Part shown: piece by piece, positions 7,918 through 15,520 of the stretch
How positions within the stretch are numbered: position 1 is the stretch's first letter
How the letters are laid out: each line of letters opens with the position of its first letter
NCBI GenBank assembly: GCA_035913415.1
Contig: JAMIIV010000045.1
Coordinates: 52,244-116,243, forward strand
Origin: UBA5070 sp035913415
GTDB taxonomy: Bacteria; Fibrobacterota; Fibrobacteria; UBA5070
Length of the DNA: 64,000 bases
Direction: 5' to 3'
The notes under the pieces: model-generated
Told to the model about the DNA's origin: nothing
The model's input: the letters and a program-made list of their open reading frames with translations, nothing else
The model's database searches: none
Translations under genes and position numbers: made by a program

Positions 7918-9246
7918 ATGGACCTGCACGAACATGCCACCGTCTGCGCCCCCGCGACCGCCCCCGGCCGCGCGGCGCTGGCCATCGTCCGCGTCTCGGG
8001 GCCGCTGGTGAGGCGGCTGCTGGAACAGTCCATCGGACGGATTCCGACCGCACGCACCGCGGTGCTGGCGGGATGGAAGTCCCGCGACGGACGGGTGCTG
8101 GACCAATGCCTGCTCACGCATTTTCCCGCCCCCCGCAGCTACACCGGCGAAGACCTGCTGGAATTGGCCCTGCACGGCAATCCCCTGATCGTGCACGAAG
8201 TGCTGCAGGACTTGCACGCGCGCGGCGTGCCGCTGGCCGCTCCGGGCGAGTTCACCTTGCGCGCGGTGCGCAACGGCCGCATGGACCTCTCGCGCGCCGA
8301 ATCCGTGGCGGCCCTCGTGGACGCCGAGACCGGCCCCGCCCTGGAGGCCGCCAAAGGCGTATTGCTGGGCGCCCTGGGTGGGGAAATCGCCCGGCTGCGC
8401 TCGCTGCTGGTGGACCTGTCGGCACGCCTGGAGCTGGAAGCCGACTTCGCCGAGGAAGAGGCCGTCCCGGGAGGACAGGATCTGCTCCCTCCGCTGGACG
8501 AGGTGGCCTCCTCGCTTGAGGCCCTGCTCCGGGCCCAGGAACGCGCCGAGAGAGCGGCCAAGGCCCCGCGCGTGGTCCTGGCAGGACGCCCCAATGCGGG
8601 CAAGAGCCGCCTGGTGAACGCCCTGCTGGGCGAAGATCGCCTGCTGGTGTCGGCGATTCCCGGCACCACCCGGGACTGGGTGGAAGTGCCCGTACCCACC
8701 GCGCGCGGCCCGGTGCACCTGTGCGACACGGCGGGTCTGGCCGACGCCCGCGACGATCTCGACGCCGCCGCCCAGCAACGGACCCGCGCCCTGCTGGCCG
8801 CCTCGGCCCTGCAAGTGCTGGTGGCCGAATCCGGCCGTCCCCTGGGCGAGGACGAGCAACGACTGCTGCGCTCGGGCCCCGGATGGACCGTGGTGCGCAC
8901 CAAGATCGATCTGCACCCCCAATGGTCCGACCCCGATGCTGCCCCGGCGCTGTCCAGCACCGACGGCACCGGCCTGGAGGCCTTCCGGAACACCCTCGCC
9001 GACCTGATGGGGGAAGCCCGCGAAGTGACGCATTCCGTCAGTCTCGTGGGATCGCGCCAGCGCGACGCGGCCTTGCGCGCGCGCGCGGACCTGGCCGAAG
9101 TCCGAGCCGCCCTGGGCACGGGAGCCGTCGAAATCGCCGCATGGCATCTGCGCCAGGCCACCCTGGCCCTCTCCGAACTGGTGGGCGACGTTGCTCCGCA
9201 AGAGGTGCTCGAGCGCGTGTTTTCTTCCTTTTGCATCGGAAAATGA
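7918..9246 (+). CDS. mnmE: tRNA modification GTPase MnmE (TrmE)
   Basis: A 442-residue GTPase that works with MnmG to install the cmnm5 group on the wobble uridine of certain tRNAs. The N-terminal tetrahydrofolate-binding domain carries APATAPGRAALAIVRVSG and the PRSYTGEDLLEL motif. The G domain has the P-loop GRPNAGKS (223-230), switch GTTRD, and DTAG; the NKxD box is degenerate (TKID). The C-terminus ends with the invariant FCIGK, whose cysteine is needed for modification. ATG 7918 follows GGAAGACTTCCC and sits at the family's usual start. The stop overlaps pyrD by ATGA, so the two are translationally coupled. Confidence 0.96.
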   Translation: MDLHEHATVCAPATAPGRAALAIVRVSGPLVRRLLEQSIGRIPTARTAVLAGWKSRDGRVLDQCLLTHFPAPRSYTGEDLLELALHGNPLIVHEVLQDLHARGVPLAAPGEFTLRAVRNGRMDLSRAESVAALVDAETGPALEAAKGVLLGALGGEIARLRSLLVDLSARLELEADFAEEEAVPGGQDLLPPLDEVASSLEALLRAQERAERAAKAPRVVLAGRPNAGKSRLVNALLGEDRLLVSAIPGTTRDWVEVPVPTARGPVHLCDTAGLADARDDLDAAAQQRTRALLAASALQVLVAESGRPLGEDEQRLLRSGPGWTVVRTKIDLHPQWSDPDAAPALSSTDGTGLEAFRNTLADLMGEAREVTHSVSLVGSRQRDAALRARADLAEVRAALGTGAVEIAAWHLRQATLALSELVGDVAPQEVLERVFSSFCIGK

Positions 9247-10337
9247 CGAACCCACCGTACGCACCCAGCTTCATGGACCTGCTCCTCGAGCAGATCCGCC
9301 ACAACATCCCTTCCGCCGAACTGCGCCACGAGTCGCTCGCGCCATTGGCGCGGGCCTGCCAGTTCCTGGCCCCGTGGTCGGCCCCGCGGGCGGCTTGCAC
9401 CACGGTGCGATTCGCCGACGGCTCCACCCCGCTGGTGGCCCGCACCCCGCTGGTGCTGGCCGCGGGAGCGGTGAAATACGCCCGTCATCTGGATGCCTTC
9501 GCGTCCTTCGGATTCGGTGCCGTCACGGTGGGCACCGCCACCCTGCGCGCCCGCCAGGGCAATCCGCTCAAGCCCCGCGCCAAGACGCTCGAAGACGACG
9601 GCGCCATCCAGAACGCCATGGGCCTGAACAATCCCGGCATCGAGGTCCTGGCGCGACGCATCGACGACGCCCGCCCCGCCTGCGACCGCGAAGGCCTGCT
9701 GGTGGGCCTGTCCGTCTCGGAAGACCCCGACCTCCTGCCCGGCGAAACCGCCGACGACAACGTGTTGGCCTGCCTGTCCCACGCCTGGCCCGTGGCCGAC
9801 TACATCGAACTCAACCTGTCGTGCCCCAACACCGGGCACGAGCGCCTCGACCGCGCCTGGGGACGGGTCGACCGTCTGTTGGGCAAGGTCGCCGGATTCC
9901 GCGATCGCCAGGCCGTGCGCAAACCCCTGTGGGTGAAGCTCTCGCCGGATCTTTCCGACGAGACCATCGCCATGGCGCTGGACAGCATCCGCGCCGTGAA
10001 CCTCACGGGTGCCGTCCTGTTCAACACCTGGCCCGCCGCCCAGGGCACCTGGCCTGACGGTGCCGACCTGCCCCCTCTAGGCGAGGTCGGACGTCCCGGC
10101 CTCAAGGGAGGCCTGTCCGGACGCCCCCTCTACACGGGGACCATCCGCGGCCTGCGCGCCGCCAAACCCCATGCCCAGGGGCTTTCCCTCCTGGCTTCGG
10201 GCGGCGTGGAAACCGGCGCCCAGGTGAACGCCCTGCGCGAGGCGGGTGCCGACCTGGTCCAGATCTACACCGTGGTCGCCTTCCGCTGGATGGCGGCGCG
10301 GCGCATCGTGGAAGAGAGCCTGTCCGCACGGGGCTGA
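9243..10337 (+). CDS. pyrD: Dihydroorotate dehydrogenase, class 2-like with a class 1-like active-site cysteine
   Basis: A 364-residue FMN enzyme of the fourth step of pyrimidine synthesis (dihydroorotate to orotate). FMN and substrate motifs visible are FGFGAVTVGTAT, GNPLKPR, QNAMGLNNPG, IELNLSCPNTG, WVKLSP and LASGGVETG. GNPxKPR and the length fit class 2, the membrane-associated quinone-dependent enzymes. The active-site segment reads NLSCPN, with Cys as in class 1, where class 2 enzymes usually have Ser (NxSSPN). The start overlaps the mnmE stop (ATGA). Function as a PyrD relative is secure; its electron acceptor is uncertain. Confidence 0.85.
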   Translation: MTNPPYAPSFMDLLLEQIRHNIPSAELRHESLAPLARACQFLAPWSAPRAACTTVRFADGSTPLVARTPLVLAAGAVKYARHLDAFASFGFGAVTVGTATLRARQGNPLKPRAKTLEDDGAIQNAMGLNNPGIEVLARRIDDARPACDREGLLVGLSVSEDPDLLPGETADDNVLACLSHAWPVADYIELNLSCPNTGHERLDRAWGRVDRLLGKVAGFRDRQAVRKPLWVKLSPDLSDETIAMALDSIRAVNLTGAVLFNTWPAAQGTWPDGADLPPLGEVGRPGLKGGLSGRPLYTGTIRGLRAAKPHAQGLSLLASGGVETGAQVNALREAGADLVQIYTVVAFRWMAARRIVEESLSARG

Positions 10338-10370
10338 GAAGGTGGTTGCGGATTATTGACCGGAGCTCTC

Positions 10371-10525
10371 CGCTCGTCCTGAGGAGCGCCCAAGGCGCGT
10401 CTCGAAGGGCGTGCGGAGGGCGGTATGCCCAATTTCGAGCGATTTGGGAACGTGCTTGGTTGCTTGAACGATGATTCCCCGCCCTTCGAGACGCGAGCCA
10501 ATGCCTCGCTCCTCAGGACGAGCGG
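10371..10525. repeat. REP-like inverted pair, possibly also the pyrD terminator
   Basis: Two copies of a roughly 42-bp element face each other. Copy one (10371-10411) begins CGCTCGTCCTGAGGAGCG and ends GCGTCTCGAAGGGCG; copy two (10480-10525) is its reverse complement with a diverged centre. They enclose about 68 bp of unrelated sequence, the usual layout of REP doublets. Copy two contains the small hairpin CGCTCctcaggacGAGCG followed by GGCTTTTTAG, which could end pyrD transcription. The gap between convergent genes (10338-10624) holds no other feature. Confidence 0.7.
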
Positions 10526-10624
10526 GCTTTTTAGGGCGATCCGATTTCGTAAACACCTTCTGAGCCGCGGGAGAAGAACCGTTAACCCGACCGCCGGGAT
10601 GGATCTCGACGTAGACAAATTCCG

Positions 10625-12874
10625 TCAGTCGATCACGACCTTGGCCGTGCGCAAGCCCGAGGCCGTACGCACCGACACCAGCAACATCCCGCGCCCCAGC
10701 GAAGCGGGAACCTGCCACTCCAGCGTCTTGAGCCCTTCCAGGTGCGAGGCGCCGAAGGCGACCACGAGACGGCCGCGGAAGTCGCGGATCTCCAGGCCCC
10801 GTGCGACCAAGCCGGACAGATCCACCCGCAACGTGCGCGAGGAGCGCACCCATGCGGCATGGAACCGTGGAGCCGCCGAACGGATCCCGACCCCGATGGG
10901 AGACTCGCTTCCGTACCCCTGCCGGGGGAAGATGTCGGCCCAGGTCAGGAAGGGCACGCCCGAATCGCGGTAGGCCTGTTGGCGGACGGTGCCGACGGTG
11001 TCGGAAGGCGTGGCCAGAAGGGAGTAGAAACGGTCGACGTACCCGAACACGGTGGAGAGTTCCTTGTCTTCGAAAATGGGAGACAGCGGCGCATCGGAGC
11101 GCCCCCACAATCGCGGCATCACCGAATCGCCGTCCACCCGCAGCCACGCGGGCGTCTCCGACCAACGGGTCAGGGGGTCGCCCTTCTCGTCGTAGAGCGA
11201 CCAGGTGATCGCGTCCCCGAGGATGGGGCCATGGGCGTTCAAGCTGGTGTTGAAGCCTCCACGACCGTTGGACCGCACCACGATGTCGCGCGAGAGATCG
11301 ATCTCCCCGGAGCGCACGGTCAGCCGACCGGCGAGGGTTTCGCGGATCCGCGCCAGGGGAATGCTGTTCCACTGGACCACCTGGCCGCCCCAGGGCCGGG
11401 AAAACACGGCTCCCTCGATGTCGACGCCGGGCCAAGGAGCCAGCGGAGGAGGCAGGACACCCCAGGTGGCCCGACCATCGGGCTGGCTGACCCAACCCGA
11501 TCCCGGGCTCACCAGGCGACTGCTGGCCACGGTGACGTCGTGAGGCAGGGCGGAAAGATCGGGCATGGAGAGGAATTCGCCCGTGACGGGAGTGGGGCCC
11601 ACGGTGACGATCAGGAAGTGGCGCAACACGCCGGACGTCGCCGAATACATGGCTCCCACCTTGAGGACATCGGTGCGGAAGCGGGTGCGGTTGCGCGAGA
11701 TGTCCAGGTTGACCTGCCCCGAGCCGCCGGTGTTCGTCGCGGGCGGGATGCGCCACTTGAGGTAGTCCGGGGTGATCCCGGACAACCACAGGCGCAGGTT
11801 CCGGTAGTCGGTGGTGGTGGAGTCGGTCAGGGGAAACACCAGCGAGGTGTCCTCCATGCCTTCGTCCACCACCAGGCCGATCTTGCCGGCGTTTTCCACC
11901 GAGCGCCGCGCAATGTCTCGCAGCACCCCCGCTTGCTGGATGGCGAGCTTGCCGTGGGCATTGGGACAGCGTCCCGTATTGGTGCCCGAAGCGGGATCGT
12001 AGCAGACGTCGAAGAAGGTGCGTGGCTCGATCCAGCGCCACAACACGACAGTCTCGGAGCGCAGGGCGGTCTTCTGCAGGATGGAGTCGGGGATCTTGCC
12101 CGTGAACAGGGCGAATTCACCCTTCCAGGCGCCCGAGTCGATACGGCCCTTGATCGCGCAGGTGCCATCACCGGCCGGCCCCGCGGGCCAGCGCAGACGC
12201 ACGTCGGTGATCTTGTCCAGATCGACCAACTGGTAGGAGGGGAACTCGGCGGGCCAGGCGAGCCCTCCACGGACCACCTTCACGCCTTCCGCCTTGCCCC
12301 GCAGGCGCAGGCGAAACTGGGCCGGCAACGTGCCGACGAGGTGCTTGGCCATGAGGGGACGGATGCTCAGCTCGTTGGCGCCAGATGCGAGGGGAACCAG
12401 GTAACGCAACCGGAATCGGCGCGTCCCGCTGGTCTGGAACGGAAACAGGTGCAATCCGTAGGTGGTGTCGTTCATCTGTTCGACCAGCAGCGGATCACGG
12501 GCCCAGGCCGAATCGCGAGGCGGTACCAGGCTGTCGAAGATGTGCTGGGCGTCGGCTTTGCCGCGCAATTTGCCCATCAGCAGGGTGTCGTCGTTCCAGA
12601 GCATGCAGCCCGTGATGGCCGTGCCCCTGGGCACCGTGAAGGTGCCCTCCAGGATCCAGGGACCACGGGCGCTGCCCGAAGTGGTGACGATTTCCACTTC
12701 CGCCTCTTCCTCGATGTCCAGCCACTGGGCCCCCACCCGGACAGTCATGTGGCTGACCATCAGATTCGCCTGTCCATCGATGCCGGACATGTTCTGGGCG
12801 AACAGGTAGGCGTGGGAACCACCAGCCGCTAGGGCGAGCAGAATCAGGACGGAGGCGAGAAATCGGTGGGTCAT
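10625..12874 (-). CDS. Secreted VIT-domain protein with C-terminal sorting domain (paralogue 1)
   Basis: A 749-residue exported protein. ATG 12874 gives the signal MTHRFLASVLILLALAAGGSHA. Residues about 35-200 match the vault/inter-alpha-trypsin (VIT) domain: a long beta domain with VPRGTAITGCMLWNDD, GKLRGKADAQHIFDSL, and DPLLVEQMND followed by RRFRLRYLVPL. No MIDAS DxSxS motif of a VWA domain, the usual VIT partner, is apparent. The last 75 residues (GLEIRDFRGRLVVAFG ... GMLLVSVRTASG) resemble a type IX secretion/FlgD-like tail. A close paralogue lies at 15521-17776. It is the last gene of a minus-strand operon with the TIGR02147 regulator and a lipoprotein. The biological role is unknown. 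Confidence 0.72.
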   Translation of the reverse strand: MTHRFLASVLILLALAAGGSHAYLFAQNMSGIDGQANLMVSHMTVRVGAQWLDIEEEAEVEIVTTSGSARGPWILEGTFTVPRGTAITGCMLWNDDTLLMGKLRGKADAQHIFDSLVPPRDSAWARDPLLVEQMNDTTYGLHLFPFQTSGTRRFRLRYLVPLASGANELSIRPLMAKHLVGTLPAQFRLRLRGKAEGVKVVRGGLAWPAEFPSYQLVDLDKITDVRLRWPAGPAGDGTCAIKGRIDSGAWKGEFALFTGKIPDSILQKTALRSETVVLWRWIEPRTFFDVCYDPASGTNTGRCPNAHGKLAIQQAGVLRDIARRSVENAGKIGLVVDEGMEDTSLVFPLTDSTTTDYRNLRLWLSGITPDYLKWRIPPATNTGGSGQVNLDISRNRTRFRTDVLKVGAMYSATSGVLRHFLIVTVGPTPVTGEFLSMPDLSALPHDVTVASSRLVSPGSGWVSQPDGRATWGVLPPPLAPWPGVDIEGAVFSRPWGGQVVQWNSIPLARIRETLAGRLTVRSGEIDLSRDIVVRSNGRGGFNTSLNAHGPILGDAITWSLYDEKGDPLTRWSETPAWLRVDGDSVMPRLWGRSDAPLSPIFEDKELSTVFGYVDRFYSLLATPSDTVGTVRQQAYRDSGVPFLTWADIFPRQGYGSESPIGVGIRSAAPRFHAAWVRSSRTLRVDLSGLVARGLEIRDFRGRLVVAFGASHLEGLKTLEWQVPASLGRGMLLVSVRTASGLRTAKVVID

Positions 12875-12899
12875 GGGTGGGAATCTCAGCGGAGGGAGT

Positions 12900-14576
12900 T
12901 CAGGGAACGCCTTTCCAGACGGTTCCGAAGGGGTCGCGAACAAGCAGTTGGTCGGCGTTCGCAGCGATGGCGTTCACGGTGGGAGAGGCGCGCAAGGTCC
13001 ATGAGGCGCCTTCGCGGGCCCAGAGCCGGGCTCCCGCCTGGACGAGGACATCGCCGCCGCAGCGGACAAGCGCCGACACCGGGTCAGGCTCCAGCCAGGC
13101 ACCGAGGTCGAGCTGGACGGTGCGCCCCGTGGCGGCGTCGACGCGCTGCACGCGGCGCAGGCCACCGTCGATCCAGAGTCCGGAATCGTCCAGCCCCAGC
13201 AGTTGCCCCGCCACCGTGGTGCGGGACCAAGCTCCGAGGGTATCACCAGACAGGACCACCGAACTTGTGGCCCCCCCGGCGACCAGGGCCACGCGGCCCG
13301 CCGAACCAACGACCGAAAGCGAGGCGTCCCCGGGCCAGAGGCTGTCGGGGATCACCGAACGCGTCCAGGACCGCCCGTTGGCGCTCCACGAAATCTCGAC
13401 CCCATCGCCGATGCCGCTGCGCCCGAAACTCCACAGGCGCCCGGCCCCGAAACCGGTGGCGCGGATCACGATCTGTCCCATGCGGCGCAGGGGAAACGAC
13501 GCCCCTCCCAGGCTCCAGCTCGAACCATCCGTCGTGGCCCACGACGGGACCCGGACGGAATCCGTCCCGACCTCCTGGGAGGCGGTCGCGTAGGTGGCGC
13601 CGAGAAAACCCGTGAAGATGCCGCCCGGAGCCCCTGCCGAGACCCAGGAAATGTCGTGGAGGTGGGCGAGTTGGGGCGGGACGGAGGATGCCGTCGCGAC
13701 CTGATGCCAGGCTCCCGGATCCTTGGCGCCCGACACCCGCACCGCCACGCGGTAACGCCAGGTGCGGATGCGATCGACGGCCTTGGCCGAGGCGTCGCGC
13801 CAGAACGTGTCCGTGGCGCTGGCGAGGGGAGTGGAGGACCAATCGACGGCCCCGGAGCTGTCGCGGTAGATCGCATAGTCGACCAGGTTGGCATGCTGGG
13901 CCCGATTCCACGACACCACGATGTCGCCGGTGGCGCTGTCGTTTTGTGCACGCAACCCCAGCACGACCGGAATTCCGGTGTAGGGTAGGCGCAAGGTGTC
14001 AGGGAAGACGAATCCCTCGGACGGAGCCAGCGGCACCGTCTGGTACAGGGGCATGTATTCCATCTGGGTGGTGGTGAACTTCAGGCGGCGCACCCCCGCT
14101 CCCAGAAGGGGCAAGGTGAAGCGACCATCCGCGCCCACGTTGGCCCACGCGTCGGTGCCCAGGACGTTGACCACCACGGTTTGAGGATCGTGCTGGGGCT
14201 GCAGGGCCACCACGCCGGAAATGCTCGCGGCCTGGCGCAGGGTGTCGTCGATGGCTTCCAGGCGTCCCGCCACCACCCGCAAGGAGTCGGACCAACTGGC
14301 CAGCGGGCCCGAAGCCGCGGAAAGGGCATACAGGCCGTCGGCGACCCGAGGCAAAACAGGTTTCCCCGAAGCATCCACCTCGCCGCGCGCGGCGACCGCC
14401 GTGCCACCCACGGGCACGAGCTCGACCTCGGCGCCCACCGCCGGCCCCTTGCCGTCGGGCAGGAAGATCCGCGCGGAAATTCCGGTGTGGGTTTCGTCGT
14501 TGGTGCCCGCGACCTCGTCGCCGCAAGCCCCCAGCAACAACGTCCCCAGGAGCGCGATGGAATTCCAGGTCTTCAT
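12900..14576 (-). CDS. Multidomain lipoprotein (carboxypeptidase-regulatory-like, Fn3-like)
   Basis: A 558-residue predicted lipoprotein, MKTWNSIALLGTLLLGAC with the lipid cysteine at residue 18. After the tether there are two beta-sandwich modules resembling carboxypeptidase regulatory-like domains (about 30-190; GKGPAVGAEVELVPVGG, ISGVVALQPQ). A fibronectin type III-like stretch follows (about 200-290; VVSWNRAQHANLVDYAIYRD). The rest is repeated beta hairpins that may form a small propeller. No catalytic motif was seen. Its ATG overlaps the stop of the TIGR02147 gene (ATGA), and 25 bp separate it from the VIT protein downstream, so the three should be co-expressed. A surface-exposed structural or binding role is inferred. 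Confidence 0.65.
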   Translation of the reverse strand: MKTWNSIALLGTLLLGACGDEVAGTNDETHTGISARIFLPDGKGPAVGAEVELVPVGGTAVAARGEVDASGKPVLPRVADGLYALSAASGPLASWSDSLRVVAGRLEAIDDTLRQAASISGVVALQPQHDPQTVVVNVLGTDAWANVGADGRFTLPLLGAGVRRLKFTTTQMEYMPLYQTVPLAPSEGFVFPDTLRLPYTGIPVVLGLRAQNDSATGDIVVSWNRAQHANLVDYAIYRDSSGAVDWSSTPLASATDTFWRDASAKAVDRIRTWRYRVAVRVSGAKDPGAWHQVATASSVPPQLAHLHDISWVSAGAPGGIFTGFLGATYATASQEVGTDSVRVPSWATTDGSSWSLGGASFPLRRMGQIVIRATGFGAGRLWSFGRSGIGDGVEISWSANGRSWTRSVIPDSLWPGDASLSVVGSAGRVALVAGGATSSVVLSGDTLGAWSRTTVAGQLLGLDDSGLWIDGGLRRVQRVDAATGRTVQLDLGAWLEPDPVSALVRCGGDVLVQAGARLWAREGASWTLRASPTVNAIAANADQLLVRDPFGTVWKGVP

Positions 14577-15439
14577 GCGGCCTTCTCGGCCACACCGGGG
14601 GCCGCCTGCGGGCTGGCCTTGGTGAGCGGCACCACGGCCAGGGAAATGAGATGCACCCGTTCGGCGGGGTGCGGGTCCTTGTGGACGATGGACCGGATCT
14701 CGGAGCGGAACTGCTCCAGACGTTTGCGGATCAGTTGCAGTCCCTCTTCGGAAACCGACACGGTGTTGGTGGCCACCACCTGCCCGCTTTGGCCATCGGG
14801 CTTGAGGGCGGCCCGTTCCACCAGGCGCAACTGCTGGGCCTGGAGCTGCCGCACCATCTCGGACCGGGCGTTTTCTCCAGTCGACAGCGTGTGGTTGGTG
14901 GCCTTCCAGAACCCCTGTTCGTTCTTGGCGATCAGGCCCAGTTCGGCCAGAAGCTGCAGGGACTCCTTCGCTTCGCCCTCGGTGAGGTCAGGCTGGATCA
15001 GCCGCGCCACCTTGCGCGGTTCGTCACCGATGTCGTGGACGCCCAGAAGGGCCCTCACCGCACCATGGCGCCAATCTCTGTAGTAGCGCCAATGCCGCGG
15101 ATCGAGGATGGTTCGCGGGGTGCGGTTGAGGGCCACGAGCTGATCGAAGGCCAGTTCGCGCTCTTCGGTGGTGGTCGACTGGTTGAAGCGCACCAGGACA
15201 CGGAAGAACCGCGCCTCTTCGACGGTGAGTTCCAGGGCCGCCACGAACCGTTCCAGGAAGGTGAGCGACATTTCCTTGCCGGCCAGGAGATCGGGCAGGT
15301 AGCTGCGCGTGTTGGGCAAGCCCAGACGCCGATGCATCTCCGCCCGGTTGAACCCGGACTCCATCTGCCGCTTCGCTTCCAGCCAGTCGGCCAGGAACTT
15401 GCGGAAATCGGTGTAGGAAAAGAGGTTCGGCAACTCCAC
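14573..15439 (-). CDS. TIGR02147 (Fsuc_second/DUF4423) family putative regulator
   Basis: A 288-residue soluble protein of the TIGR02147 family, abundant as paralogues in Fibrobacter and also found in Bdellovibrio-like bacteria. Typical features are FSYTDFRKFLADWLEAKR at the N-terminus, a helix-turn-helix-like region (RRLGLPNTRSYLPDLLAGK), and the later winged-helix-like LLAELGLIAKNEQGFWKATN. Members are thought to act as transcriptional regulators, but this is weakly established. The start is GTG 15439; a TAGGTTTG octamer ends 4 nt before it and there is no separate Shine-Dalgarno, so the transcript may be leaderless. It leads an operon with the lipoprotein and VIT protein, which it may control. 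Confidence 0.88.
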   Translation of the reverse strand: MELPNLFSYTDFRKFLADWLEAKRQMESGFNRAEMHRRLGLPNTRSYLPDLLAGKEMSLTFLERFVAALELTVEEARFFRVLVRFNQSTTTEERELAFDQLVALNRTPRTILDPRHWRYYRDWRHGAVRALLGVHDIGDEPRKVARLIQPDLTEGEAKESLQLLAELGLIAKNEQGFWKATNHTLSTGENARSEMVRQLQAQQLRLVERAALKPDGQSGQVVATNTVSVSEEGLQLIRKRLEQFRSEIRSIVHKDPHPAERVHLISLAVVPLTKASPQAAPGVAEKAA

Positions 15440-15443
15440 GAAA

Positions 15444-15451
15444 CAAACCTA
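15444..15451 (-). promoter_or_regulatory. Candidate -10 element (TAGGTTTG) before the TIGR02147 gene
   Basis: Read on the minus strand, TAGGTTTG is followed by TTTC and then the GTG start at 15439. It matches exactly the TAnnTTTG element known from Bacteroidetes. No recognisable -33/-35 partner was found upstream. Confidence 0.5.
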
Positions 15452-15520
15452 CCCTGGAAGAGGGGACGAGGGAAGGGGGCGGGTGGGCATGATCCGTAGA
15501 ACATCCCCCCACGCGCGGGA

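Noticed and set aside
10625..12874. A VWA domain in the middle of the VIT proteins
   Set aside because: VIT domains often pair with VWA, but no DxSxS metal motif is visible. The LVVDEGMEDTS segment is only superficially similar.
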